A stretch of DNA of 64,000 nucleotides. It comes from Agrocybe praecox (taxonomy: Eukaryota > Basidiomycota > Agaricomycetes > Agaricales > Agrocybaceae). A model generated the notes under the pieces. The model made no database searches. It had not been told where the DNA came from and saw only the letters and a list, made by a program, of their open reading frames with translations. The stretch is taken from assembly GCA_964017145.1 (NCBI GenBank), contig OZ024844.1, forward strand, positions 3,782,001 to 3,846,000. Reading direction: 5' to 3'. Position 1 is the first letter of the stretch; every line of letters starts with the position of its first letter. Positions 36,650-49,276 of the stretch are shown here, piece after piece. Both the position numbers and the translations under genes were made by a program.

Positions 36650-38869
36650 ATGATTCCGTTGGTCGTATCGATTCTTCTAGTCGTGACTGCATTTGCCTGG
36701 TGGAGGTCATCGTCAATTCCGCGCTCTGCTCATGGCGTACCTCTACCACCTGGTCCACCAAGAGATCCTCTCATAGGAAATCTCAGAATTATACCAATGA
36801 AACATACACACAGGTGGTTCTACCAGATATCCAAGAAGTATGGTAAGTAAACTTCACGTCCATTTGTGCTCGTTTTTTGTCGCTTCTGTTAATGTAATGC
36901 TCTAGGGAAAGTGTTCTCTCTCCAGATACCAGGGAAGACAGTAATAGTGCTAAACAGCGCTAAAGCAGCCGTCGATCTTCTCGACAAACGAAGTGCCAAC
37001 TATAGTGATCGTCCCATAACGACTATGATGCTGTTGTACGTTTTTTGATTAGTATACGACCAATTTTGGATACTTACTTACCCTGACAGGATGGGATGGT
37101 TGAAAACCCTCGTATTCTTCCAGTACGGAGAAGACTTTATAAAACACCGCAAACTACTTCACGAATTCTTCAACCCCGTAAAATCTCGTACATACGAGAG
37201 CAACCAAATGATCGGCGCGCGTAGGCTAGTCGGAGGCCTCCTCAAGAAGCCTGAGGATTTTTCAACTCAAGTGAACCGGTACGTTGATTTGTTGATTTGT
37301 TGATATGATTGTATGTGTTTCAGGACCGGAATAGAAAGTTAAACGGCATCTATATATAATCACAGGTTCACAGCAGCAACTGTCGTTCGTATCATTCAAG
37401 GACATGAGATACTGACAGACGAGGATCCCTACATCAAAATTCTGGCAGACACAGGCCATTGCATTGGTAACTGCTCAATCCCAGGCAACAATCCCCTTGA
37501 TGTTTTCCCAATTCGTGCGTGGACAGTTTCTCTCCCCTGCTTACTTACATTTAATTTACGTGTTGGTGCTGAATAAATCCAGTCCAATACTTCCCTGCAT
37601 GGTTTCCAGGAACGTACACCGCTACGCAAGCGCTCGAATTCAGACCTATTGTGGATGTATGCCATGACTACCCCTTCGACGACGTGAAAAGGAAAATGGT
37701 AAAAACAGCACTTAATTGAACTCTACCCTCTTTCTGACTAACGTTTTATTTGCAGGAACAAGGAGCGCCTATGGAAGAATCCTTTTTGTACACCCACATA
37801 GCGGGACTTGAGCGAGAGGGTGATAAATATCCATACAGTGTGGACGACATCAAGGGCGCTGCAGCCGTGAGCTACACTGCAGGGTCAGATACTGTGCGTT
37901 ATTGATTCTTTCCATCTCAACAAAGTAGATACCGAAGGCTAAAGTGGCGGTGGCGGATTTGTATTGTAGTCATGGTCCACAATCCTCATGTTCATCCTCG
38001 CCATGGTCGTCCACCCAGCTGAACAAGCAAAAGCACAAGAAGAGCTCGACCGCGTCATCGGTGGGGATAAATTACCTCAATATGAGGATCGGGGGAGTTT
38101 GCCGTATATGGAGGGACTCCTACAGGAGACGTATAGGTGGCACAATGCGGTTCCTTTGGGTATATTTTACGACTTTACCACTCACATATGTATATCCACT
38201 CACCTCTTACCTTGGTACAATCATTACAGGCATACCTCATCTAAATATGGACGATGACGTCTATGATGGGATGTTCATACCCAAGGGTTCAATCATAATT
38301 GCTAATACCCAGTTAGCCTTTTTGCTTTTGATTTAACCTATCTAATGACAAACACCATCTTATCAGCGCCATGGCACTAGACGAAGACGTCTATTCCAAC
38401 CCCCACAAATTCGACCCTACGCGCTACCTGCGAGGTGAACCACACCTGTCGTCGCAATACGGGTTCGGACGTAGGTCAGTGTGATCCGATTGTATTTTAT
38501 AACAATTCTATGGATTTGGATATATACTTGGGTACTTGATACTTACTTACTTGCGTGGTTGGTAGGATATGCCCAGGAAAACACGTAGCAGACGCAACTG
38601 TATGGCTCGCCGCTGCATCGATCATTTCAGCGTTCACCATCTCCCCTGAGCTCGACAAGGAGGGAAAACCGGTGATGCCGAAATTGGACTTCGTATCAGG
38701 AGTTGTGTGGTAAGCTATCCAATCTTTTTTTACGCAGGTATATATCAGGTAGGAGGCGTGCTGATTTAATCTGTGTTGTAATCTTCACGTCAGCCATCCG
38801 GAGCCTTTCAAGTGCACCATCCGTCCTAGGAATAAAATTGCACAAACGGTCGCAGCTCAAGAAGATTGA
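36650..38869 (+). CDS. Cytochrome P450 monooxygenase (microsomal, basidiomycete type)
   Basis: About nine exons, from MIPLVVSILLVVTAFAWW (membrane anchor), then the proline hinge PLPPGPPRDPLIGNL. The I-helix oxygen motif reads AVSYTAGSDT. The K-helix ExxR is ETYR in LQETYRWHNAVPLG. The PERF-like region is NPHKFDPTRY. The heme loop is FGRRICPGKHVADATVW with the axial Cys. The final intron joins VSGVVC to HPEPFKCTIRPR, and the frame ends AQTVAAQED with TGA at 38867-38869. It is close in layout to O-methylsterigmatocystin-oxidoreductase-like P450s common in mushrooms. The substrate is unknown. It would sit in the ER membrane and needs a P450 reductase encoded elsewhere. Confidence 0.87.
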
Positions 38870-39906
38870 GTATGTGTGTGCTTTAATCATTTCCGACCCG
38901 TGAATTATTATATGCTGAACATTTCTTGCTGTTATGTATATACAAACTTTGATGGACCTGGACTCTGCTATTGGGAGTGTAGCAGGTATGTACCGTATAA
39001 ATATAATATGTAGCTGCGTACGTATCCAATGTCGCACATTCGACAATTTTTGTTTTCTTCTTAAAACCAGCACTCGACGTTGGATCGAACAAGGCAGTCT
39101 GCATGCATCCAGCGGGTGCACCGAGCCGGGCTTGCAAACACACCTAATTATCTGAATCTGAATTCAAGACATGCATGCATACAAGTGATACTAAATAAGC
39201 GAGCAAGTAAGTGGAATACACAGGCGATGAAATGGGAGAAACACAAAACACAAAACACAAGAGAATGAGAGAGAGAATGAGAACAGAAAAGAAAGAAAAG
39301 AAAAATCTACATAATAATAATTCAATTCCATTTACAAACGTGAAGTACATACCAAGTGTAAGTGTAATCGAGTAATATAGTGGATGTTAACGCAGTTTTT
39401 ATAATTACATTGATTGATTGATTCATCGTGAGAGGAGAATGACTTGGTAGTGGGAGAAGAGATCTATATATATGCACTGAGCAGAAGCAAAAAAAAAAAA
39501 AAAGGAAGGTCCTAAATCCCGAGTCGTCGTCGAATCGAAAGCGTATGTAGTAAATAGCAGGAGCAAGAGCAGGAACATAAAACCCGAATCTCGTGAAAGT
39601 GGATCCAAGACGAAGAACGAAGAACGAAGAACGAAGGATGAGGTGGGATGGGAATGTCGGTTTCAGTAGGAATAAAGTGGGAAGCGAGCTGAGCAGAGTG
39701 GGAGGTAGGGAGGTAGGAAGGTAGTGGTAGGGTTGCGTAGTGGTAGCAGCAAGGGATACGGCGGCTGTGTGTGTATGAGAGAGAGGAGAGAGTGCTGCGA
39801 TTCACGCCAGAGGTAGGTATGGTAATGGAGGCATAGGTGGTAGTCGTGGTGCCTCAATATGTTCTCAACTCGGAGTCGGGACTCTGCTACCATCAGCCAT
39901 CTCAAA
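38870..39906. other. Convergent spacer, P450 / SKN7-like gene
   Basis: This is 1.04 kb between convergent stops. It holds an A15-A16 run near 39490, GAACGAAGAACGAAGAACGAAG microrepeats at 39612-39635, and GGTAGGGAGGTAGGAAGGTAG repeats at 39702-39727. These are probably 3' UTRs. I see no gene. Confidence 0.6.
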
Positions 39907-42900
39907 TCACTCCAACACCTCAAACCGACTCCGCTTTCCATCTCTCTCGTCGTCCGGATCCTCCAAAGGCCTCTTTTCCGACCCGCCAACGACGAGCATA
40001 GGCATCGAACTCGAGCTCCCAGAACCAGAAGTGGCAATGGGGCTGTTCATAGAATCCATCATGCCCAAGAACCCATCCCCATTGACCAAGTTCTGCAACA
40101 ACGCGGAATACTGCTCGTCCGAGAGTCCCATGCCCGCGAGGGGGTTGATCCGCCCGTCGTTGTCGTCCGAGGGGTCAGTCATCATAAATTGGAAGTTGAA
40201 CGGCGAGGGTGCGTTTAGGGTGCCGGTACCGTCTGATAGTGATGATGAGGAGCCGGAACCAGAGCCGCTCGCGATGGCGTTTGAACTGGAGCTGGAGGTG
40301 CTGCCTTGCTGCTGCATCATGATGAGGTTATTAGCCGACGTCGTCAGCGCCTGCTCAAAGTTCGCGTCGGATAGAGGTGGTACGCCCACCGAACGGGGTA
40401 CTCGTGATAGTTGCTGGATTACTTTGAGGTGCATGAGGTGTTTCTGCGAAAGTAAAACAGCCAATGATTAATGACTAGTACTAGTACACACAACAGGAAT
40501 TAAGGTACTTACCTCGAGCATGTCCAACAGCCCTTCTTTCGTAAAAGGCTTGGGCAGGATATCGTTCATCCCAGACGAGTAATACGTCATGATTTCGTTG
40601 GGTTTTGAATTGCTCGTCATGGAAATAATGGGTGTCCCTTGGTCGAATTTGCGGATCAGGTTCGTGGCTGATACACCGTCGAGTTTGGGCATGACGATGT
40701 CCTATCGAAGGAGAAAAAAAAGAAAAATTTGGTTTAGCACGTCTCGACAAAAGAAGAATGAAATAAATGAAATAAAAACACACCATTAACACCAAATCAT
40801 ACTTTTCCAAATTCATCTTATTCACCGCGCCAATCCCATCGACAGCCACATCGATCGTACACCCAAACACCTGCAAGAACTTGCTGCTCAGCCGCCTGCT
40901 GACCGCATCGTCGTCCACGAGCAACACCCGCGGCGGGACAGCCCACCCCGGGACGAACGTCGAGCGGCGGACACGCAGTTTCCGCGAGCCGGTGGTGGTG
41001 GTTAGTGCCAATGACGAAGAGGGCCCCGCAACAGCCGAGGTCGATGCTGATGCTGAGGACGATGCCAGAGGCCCATTCGAAGGCGTCGGCAATACAGCCT
41101 CCTCCGCATCCTCCTCCTCTCCGTATCGCATACCCCCCGACGACGACGGGTCAGCACCAGCACCAGCAACACCCCCAACGCCCAACCCGACCCCCAGCCC
41201 ACTCGTATCGAACGTCCAATTCCCATGGGCGTCCTCCACATACGCATCGCGCGGCATCAAGTGCCCAACAGTGTACACCTGCAGACCCTCATGCGCCATC
41301 CCCGCTTCAGGATCGTCGAACCCACTCGTGGGCGGGCTAGGCCCGACAAAGGGGAGGTTGACCGGGAGATTGGGGATCTTACCCCATGCATGGCGGTTCT
41401 CGTCTGGCTGTTGCTGCTGCTGGAGATCCCCAGGGACGGGCAACAACAGCTGTGGTGATTGGGTATTCGGCTGAGGCGGCGAGGGCATGACATATTCCTC
41501 TGGCGACGAGGACGAGGACGTGCTACTCTCGTCCGTGTTGTCTCCATCACCTAACCCCCTCCTCCCGCCCATAGCACCCGCACCATCGCTCCGCCTCCGC
41601 CTCTTACTCTGCTGTTGCTGTCTCTCCTCCTCATCTCCCGCTCCCATCCGCACATTACTTATATTCTCGATACCGCCATACCCTCTTGAGCTTGAGCTTG
41701 ACGACGGACCAGCATCCGCACTCGACCACCCCTGCCCTTGCCCCTGCCTCTCTCTCTCCCTCTGTAAATCCCGAATCCGGGTAAGCGCATCCTCACGCGA
41801 GAATTTGCCCCGCTGCTGTTGGGCTACCATCGTCTCACCCGAGCCCGACGACATGGACATGGACATGGACGTCGCCATCGAGGATTCGCCTCTTTGAGCC
41901 TGCTGCTGCTGCTGCTGCTGCTGCTCGGGCCCATCGAAATTCCACGTCGAACTCCCACCAGCAGTACCACCACCCATAGCCGCGCGCCTACTAAGCTCAT
42001 TCATCTGCATCAAGCTCGCGCGTCCTAGATCGCTCGTCGTCGTTGACGTTGACGTTGTGGAGTTGCCATATGGCCCTGACTGCCCACCACCGACGCCTGA
42101 TCCTGATCCTGAGCTTGAGCTGCTTAACATCCGCTGGACAGCATGCGGCTGGAGGAACTGGCTTTCTAGACCTTGCCCCTGCCCCTGCCCCTGTCCCAGA
42201 CCGGAAGCTAACGAAGGCGAGTCAATAGCGAGAGCATTGGGCCGCTGGAACGAAGTGGGTTGATTATTTTGTTGTTGGCTATGCTGCTGCTGCTGGAAAT
42301 TTAAATGCGCCTGGATCTGCTGCTTCAGTAGCTGCCGCGCGATCCCCCCTGGGTCCTTGGTGTTCGTGGGCGTGGATGGATTCAAGTTCGAGGCCGAGGC
42401 TGATGCAGATAGGGGGCCAGATGAAGGAGAAGGATTGGGATTGATGTCGCCTTGGGATTGGGCGAGGGATTGGGATGCAGACGTGGAGAGTTTTAGTTTT
42501 CCTGGAGAGAAAGAAGATGTCAGCGAATGTCTTTTATGAGGAGAGTAAATGATAGAGTAAAAAGTTAGAAAATAAAATGGAAGTTGGATGCACGAAGCAG
42601 ACCGAACTTAAATAAACAAAAAAAAAACGAAAGACGAGCTGAAGGAAGGAAGGAAAACGCACAGAAAATGCATATCGTCAAGTCAACTCAGGGGCTTTCC
42701 CCCTCCCTCTCTCTGTGCGTATACGCATATGTATACCCATTACATAGTGAGGAAGCGAACGAAACGAAACGAAGCGAACGAAACGAAACAAAACGAACGA
42801 ACGAAAACGAAAAGAACGAAATGAGCGAAACGAAACGAACAAACGAATAGCCAAGACAAATGAACAAACAGATACGGTACGTCAGGCTCGGGCTCGTCGT

Positions 42901-45146
42901 TGGGCTTGGGCTTGGGTACTGGCTCATGTGGTATAACGTTTCTCTCTCTCTCTCTTTCGTGTTATTCGAACGGGAAACAAGGGTAGGAATAGGGACTACA
43001 GGAGGAAAAGGGTGAAAAAAGGGAAGGCAGGGAAGGACGAAGGGGATGCAAAGAGGGAGATATGTATGCTACAGTCACGAAACGAAACGAAACGGAATGG
43101 AATGGATGTATGCTATATGTTCGTAATTTCTATCTAGAGAAAAAGTGGGAGACGGTGACGTAAACGAAAGGAAAGGAAATGTAAATGGATAATTTACGCA
43201 AAAGCGAACAAAATAAAAACAGAAACAAAAGAAGACGAAGGAAGACGAAGGCAGGGGGAACAGTACATGCGTACGTATATAATGCAGGGTTAAATTTTTA
43301 ATTTTAGAGGTCATAGAGAAAAGAGAGAGAAGGGGAATGACGATGACGACGAGATACGATGCGAAACGACAAGACGAGACGATACACCCAAGCCCAAGTA
43401 ATACAACCCTTAGCGAAGCCTCGACTCAACTCGGAAAGAAGAAGGGAGAACGAAAATGACGAAAAAAAAGAAGAAAGAAGAAACCAATCCGACTACTCAC
43501 CACCACTCTCACTGCCCAAAAAATACGCAATCAAACTCTGCATCAGCCCATCCTGCTGAGCCATCCCCCTCTGAAAGCCGACCATCTCAACGAGTACGCT
43601 CTCATAATTCCGCTGCACCTCCTGATAGCTCCTCTGCACGCCATCGTAGTTCCGCTCCAGATTTCTTATGCGCCCGCGGAGGTCGTCACCCTCGTCTTTG
43701 AGCCGCTGGATTTCGGATTTTAGGTGTGCGGTTGTGCTGCTGTGTGAGAGGGAGGGCGAGGGCGAGCGGCCGCGGGAGGTGCTGGTGTTTGGGAGGGTGT
43801 TGGTGTTGTTGTTGGTTGGGGGGTATTGGGAATTTGAGGAGGGCAGGTATTGGGCAGAGGAGGAGGGCCCTGAGGAGATGTTGCCTGCGGCTGCGGCGGC
43901 GGCTGCCGCCTTGCGCTGAGCAGGGACTTTTCTTTTAATATTTTCCAGCGCGTCGCGCCTGTCTGCGTGGAAATCAGGATGGCGGAACGTCCAGCTCTGT
44001 CCGAACGAAATATAATAAGGAATATGTTATTATGGAAGATAAAAACGCAGAAACTCACATGTTCTCCGAACTGGTTATCGTCGGTGTTTTTGACTTTATG
44101 AAAGTCGTATTTGTTCAGTTGACGCACGAAGGAGGCGAAGTTCGAGTGTTTGAACATCCGGGGTAGGATGGATTTAGTGAATTCGTTCATGTCCTGTGAT
44201 GAATAAAAATAAGATGTTAAAATTAAAAGAACGATTCTGTACTGCAACACACACACACCTTCACGACGAAACAATCCCCGAGCGGACCCCAACACACCAC
44301 AGATTGGAACGAAGGATCTTCCAACATCCTAAGAAAAAGGTCAATCACAGGCACACGCTAATCGCAAAAAAAACATGGAAACAAAACGCACTTGTACAGC
44401 TTCTTCACAAAATCACTCGTCGAAGGCATAGCATCCTCAGCTGCCCGCGCCGAACCCGAGCTACCCCCAGCCACACCCCCAACGTTCGTCTTATCTTCTT
44501 TATTATTATTGTACGCCATTCCCTCGTCTCTTTCCCGCTTGAACTGGCGCTGCTGCTGTTCCCGCTGAGTTTGAGTCTGGAATGTCTCCTGCTCGTGCTC
44601 GTGCTGCTGCTGCTGCTGCTGTTGCAACCGATACCGTTGTTCCTCCTGCTCGTAACGCGAAGAAGAACCTAGATCTCTCGAACTCGACGTCCGATGGTGC
44701 TGGTGTGAAGCCCAATGGCTCGGCGGAACCGCACCGGATGTGATAGGTATAGGCAGAACGGGCGAGCCCTGCGTCTGCGTCTGCGTCGTAGGGGAATGTA
44801 TGTCCTCCGCGGCGTAATACTGCGAATGAGAATTTACGTTTCCGGGAATAGGGGGGAGGTTGAGGTGCGGAGAGTAAGAGGAGGAGGAGGAGGAAGTGGA
44901 GGAAGTATGGTGCGACTGAGACAGCGTCGGTGGTGGTGGTGGGATGAGCGTGTATAGCTGTTGTTGTTGTTGTTGGTGTTGGATCGTTGCGCGTTGTTGT
45001 TGTTGTTGGATATGCTGGTGGTGGTGGTGAAGTTGTCGGCTCTGTCTCTGCAGCTGCTGTGTCGCCGAACCCTCGTCCTCGTCCTCACGGAGGCTGGTGT
45101 TAATCAAAGACAAAGACAAAGACGGATTGTTCGGGATTTGATCCAT
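39907..45146 (-). CDS. SKN7: SKN7/PRR1-type response regulator with HSF DNA-binding domain
   Basis: Seven exons (45146-44392, 44328-44259, 44193-44059, 43996-43501, 42501-40784, 40701-40513, 40443-39907) close in frame to 1299 aa. A Gln/His-rich leader of about 230 residues precedes an HSF-type domain: [16 protein letters not shown], then [22 protein letters not shown] coiled coil follows ([20 protein letters not shown]). The receiver domain near residues 1010-1120 has [13 protein letters not shown], phospho-acceptor Asp in [13 protein letters not shown], then SMTSNS and LPKPF. All key residues are present. Skn7 family proteins take phosphate from the histidine-kinase/Ypd1 relay and control oxidative and osmotic stress genes. 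The acidic, Ser-rich tail may activate transcription. A 999-nt intron separates the coiled-coil exon from the central Ser/Gln-rich exon. Confidence 0.93.
42502..43500 (-). other. 999-nt intron of the SKN7-like gene with TTCGTTTCG microrepeats
   Basis: It runs from donor GTGAGT to acceptor CCAG and keeps the frame (phase 1). The sense strand is T-rich. A cluster of GAAACGAAACGAACGA repeats (plus strand) lies at about 42745-42850, with more at 43078-43092. It is some 18 times longer than most introns here. No gene is nested in it. Confidence 0.75.
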
Positions 45147-47861
45147 CACCACCTCCGTACTATAACGGCTTTTTATGCAAAAAAGATCGCGGAATCGATT
45201 TATCCACACAAAAATAAAAATAACCAAAACGCGGTAGTGTTCTTCGGTTTTTCTGATTTTTTGATTTTTTTTTCTTGACGCTGGGTCTCTGCAAAGGGAT
45301 GTCAAGGTCGACAACAACAGGAAAGTCGAGAGCTAGGTCTAGCACTAAGCACATTCCCCCCATATCATTATCTCCCCTGGGCCCTCTCACCTATCGTTCG
45401 AGGTCTCGCCCCCTCTGATGCCTATTTTGGTGGAGGGGCTAGACCGTGGGCGACCCTTGGGCATGCCTGGACCGAGTCTGGGACTTCGGATTGCCTGGGT
45501 ACGTATCTGTACATACCCGAGCCCCGAAGCCCGATCAACGTCCTCGGTTAAAACCGTGTGTCCTTGGATGGACGTTGCTCGTTTAAAATTAAAGGTACAT
45601 ACATAAATACATACTTACTACTTACTTAGGTATTTATTTATCTCACTTTGACGGTCCCACCCAAGCCTGATTCAGCCTCTTTTTTTGTTTTTTGTTTTGT
45701 TTTTTGTTTTGCAAAAGATGGATTGAATGAAAAACCTTTTTATTCCCAAAGCACATAGCGAAAAGTACGTACATACTTATACGGTATCATAGATGCCATA
45801 TCATATCATAAAGAAACACGAACGGGTAGTACATAATATACGTACTGAGGAGATATAACTTAAAGACCGAAAACGCTCTACCACCGCACCAAATGTTTCA
45901 ACCCACTGACTTTACAATATATATTCGCAATATACTCGTCTTAATTATGATCATTACCATTATCACTATCACGCCCAAGGGCCAACATGGCAGTTAAGGG
46001 TTAAAACAAACACCAAAACCAAACATCTATCGAGGTCAGACTCCGAAGTAGACGTCGGATAAAATTGATGCTGAGCCTTCGGATGTCGTGGAAGGAAAAC
46101 ATTATTATTATACAGTCGAAATTAGGGTCTCGAGCATTCGTATATATAGAAATGCACCCTCTATGTGGCCTCAATAACCCTTGAAATCGCATCATACATG
46201 CGCGCATAAAGCAAGTGCTGACATTGATGCAATGTGCAAATAAAAATTTAAAACATCCGATGAGTCAGACCAAAACCAAACAAGCAGTAAGTAAGTAGTG
46301 CTTACTTAGATATAGGTCTTTATCAACACGCTCCGAAACTTATAATTATCTATGTGTGGTGTGCGCCGGTGACTGTGGCTGGTACTGGTGCAGGTAGCGA
46401 GCACTAGACAACAAGCACTGAGAGACAAACAACGAATCCGAGATCCAGTCTCCGGAAAATAGTCGTGCTGGGCCATCATTTAACGTTAAAATATCTTATT
46501 ACTGACTCGGAGCGGGCGTAACTTACTCGGCTGCTCTGCTGAAGTTTGTTCAGACAGATGCCGTGGCTATACAACATGATAACAATCACATCAATAGGCC
46601 GGTAGCTGCATCAACGCGTCAGGTATGTACAGTAACTTAGGACACGTGATGGTAATTAATCGGCACGCGTCTTGGTAACTTGTACAACTCGTACATACGC
46701 CCTCAGACTCCGCACTCCGAGGAATCAGTTCGCGCGCGCATATACGTACGTACGCACACGAAGCAATCTTAATCTTACCACCCCAGGGTATTTTATCCGA
46801 AGAAAAAAGAAGGCTCCTCGAATCTGTTCTTAACTTAAACCTGATTATCACACAAAAAATACATCCTGCATATACAGTACTATAAGTATTCGGAAAGACA
46901 TACGATATCTTCATTAAGAAAACGGTAGTTTTGAACGCAGACTCCTCGCGCTTCCTAGTCGCGAGTCCCACGGCACATAGCCAACGGTGGAGGGTATATA
47001 TGTAGGTAAAGGGCCTGGACCAGTAGAAGTAGACTCGCCCGCGTCAAAATTAACGCATGTACTTACCGGCATCTCTCGCGCACGCTTAGTAGCTATACTT
47101 CCTCACATACATACATATCACTCGACGAACGTGGCATTTCGACGGCAAGTATGCATGCACAAGGGATTACACACCTTTAATCTGCTAAAATATTAATCCC
47201 TCGGAAATAGTGAACTTCCCCGACATATGGCCCGGGTGTTCTTATCTCTCGCTAGTATAGCTTCGTCCGATTCGTACAGTGTAATATTATAATTACTGTG
47301 CCATACACAATATAAGTTCGGCCTAATTAGCTATAAAAGCTTACCACAACCCTAAACCCCACGCATCATGGCACATCAGAGTGCCATGGATATCCAGGAG
47401 ACCGACTCAGGTCCAGGACTTCAGGACATTTTACTGATACAATATGTAAGTATTTTCGCTTCCTGGCTCTACTGTTCGAAACGTGCATCGTGCATCGTAT
47501 ATCATTCAAATTGACAGGGGTATTTGATACGTACTAGTTGTATTTTTGAAAGAACGAAAGATAAAAAAGAGTGGCTACAATCAGCAGATTGTAAGTAGGT
47601 ATACGTAAATACGTGCGTACGTAAATAAAAATAAAAATCGTGGCAATACATCTATGATGATACAAGTCCTTGATATGTATGTAGAACGTCCGTACAAGTT
47701 CTGTAGTACGGCGTATTATGCAACAAGCGGTAGGTATCGTGTCATAAAGAGACGCCAATGGTGGTGGTGGTGATCGTGATAGGGAGGAAACCGCGAGCTC
47801 CTCAAAAAAAAAAACCAAAGTGAAAGCGAAAACGAACACGAAAACGAAAAAAACCATTCGT
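45147..47861. other. 2.7-kb spacer upstream of SKN7-like gene
   Basis: It contains the SKN7 5' flank, with T/TTTTG runs at about 45680-45712 and TACATACATAAATACATAC repeats near 45595-45615. About 2 kb of AT-rich sequence follows, without credible coding frames. A short ATG frame at 47369 (26 codons, followed by GTAAGT at 47445) could be a first exon but no continuation was found. A GAAAACGAACACGAAAACG microrepeat lies at 47825-47850. Confidence 0.5.
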
Positions 47862-49276
47862 TTAAAAATCTTCCGTCACAAAGAGAACCATGCCCGCTGC
47901 TTTACACACGTAAATGATCGAAATTACACTGAGTAGCGTAATGAACACCGCGCTTGAGATGAACGAAGTCCGTTCCTCCACAATCACATCGCTGTGCTTC
48001 GTCCATGCAATACAGACCACGCTGATGGCGCATGACATTATAGACCTATCAGGAGGGAGGAAACGCACAGTGCGATTAATCGTTTGTTTGTCGAAATGGG
48101 ACCAAGTAGGTAGTAAACGCGGCTCACCAAATGAGTGTAGTAAGCGGTAACGCGAGACACGTCCAAAAAACTGCGGTAGTTAACCCATTGGGGCCTTCTG
48201 ACGCCTAAAAGTTTACAAAAAATACACACAAAAGTTAATAAAATCTGAGGTATATACTGATTCTTCAAGTCAAGAACGACACTCGATACATAATCCACTG
48301 TCATTGTTGGCAATCTCACCTGTTTCCATTTTTCTCTGTTCTGGCTACTCGACAACTGCCTCCGGCAAAATAAATACGTCGCGCTTGATATGAGTCCCGT
48401 CCCAGCGAAGATCGCGGTGCTTATCGTGCACGTTTTCGCCAGGACAGTGGTTACGACACCGTCGATCTGGAGGAGCGCAACTGATAGGCTGATAAAAATA
48501 GATTTAACAAATAAATGATATATCAGCGATCAATTTCCAGACAGACAGAGACGGACAGTCGCAGAGCAGTCGCTGTTGCGATTGTGCTTGCAAGTTTTTT
48601 TTTTGTTTCTTGCAAAAAAGGAAAGAGTAAAAACGCACGGTAATAGTAGCCCGCACCCCACGCGAGCCAGCCGCCATATCCCACTCATCTTCCGAACGAC
48701 CTTGAGCCATTGTGCATGAGTTGAATCGAACACCAGACTCGTACGTGGCATGCCCAATATAGAGTCCCGCCCCTCACTGGGTTTCCGTCGGAACTTCTCG
48801 AAATATAAATGACATAGGCCAACAGTGTAAATTGTACAGAGTACACCGATAAAGTAGCGCCACGCCAGGGTCGCCTTTGATACTCTCGGTGCCGAAAGGT
48901 ATTCAGGGGCTCGAGGGCTACATGAAAGTTAACGTTAACGTTAATTGAGGATCGCATCATCATCATAGAATCAATCAAACACCTACTCTTCCATCGTTGG
49001 ACTTTGCAGCCGAATAGGCGAAAGGGTCACATCCCTGAAGTCTTCTCCTCCTCCTACGCTGAACCTAATCTCTCTAAAGCGCCCTCCTTCCTCCATATCT
49101 ATCATCTCGAACAAATCACGATCCACGTGTCGAGATTGTCTGTGAGGTAAATGCACTCTCGAAGGGCTTTTCAATAATCTGGTCGAGTCAAACAGCGTTC
49201 TCGTCGAGCTCCGGGCTGTGTTTTCTGTATCGGATACAGTTGTTGAAGTCGAAGGAAGTGAAGAATGGCCTGCCAT
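47862..49276 (-). CDS. Multi-pass membrane protein, family not recognised
   Basis: Five exons join in frame, first ATG at 49276 (MAGHSSLPSTSTTVSD). The first 95 residues are hydrophilic, Ser/Thr- and Arg-rich. Membrane segments follow: YFIGVLCTIYTVGLCHLYF, a stretch beginning LPLSVALLQIDGVVTTVLA, STAIFAGTGLISSATYLF, then ASEGPNGLTTAVFWTCLALP with LTTLIWSIMSCAISVVCI, and VFITLLSVISIIYVCKAAG at the end. The phrase GPNGLTTAVFWTCLALP recurs in mushroom membrane proteins of unknown role. No catalytic residues are visible. Neighbours give no clear functional hint. The frame extends upstream to a TTG, but I chose the ATG. Confidence 0.68.

Noticed and set aside
41005..41897. Several plus-strand frames over 100 aa opposite the SKN7-like exon
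   Set aside because: They are complements of repetitive Ser/Gln/Gly codons. The minus-strand model has all family motifs.
47369..47450. Possible first exon (ATG, 26 codons, GTAAGT)
   Set aside because: No downstream exon with sensible coding content was found before the convergent membrane-protein gene.
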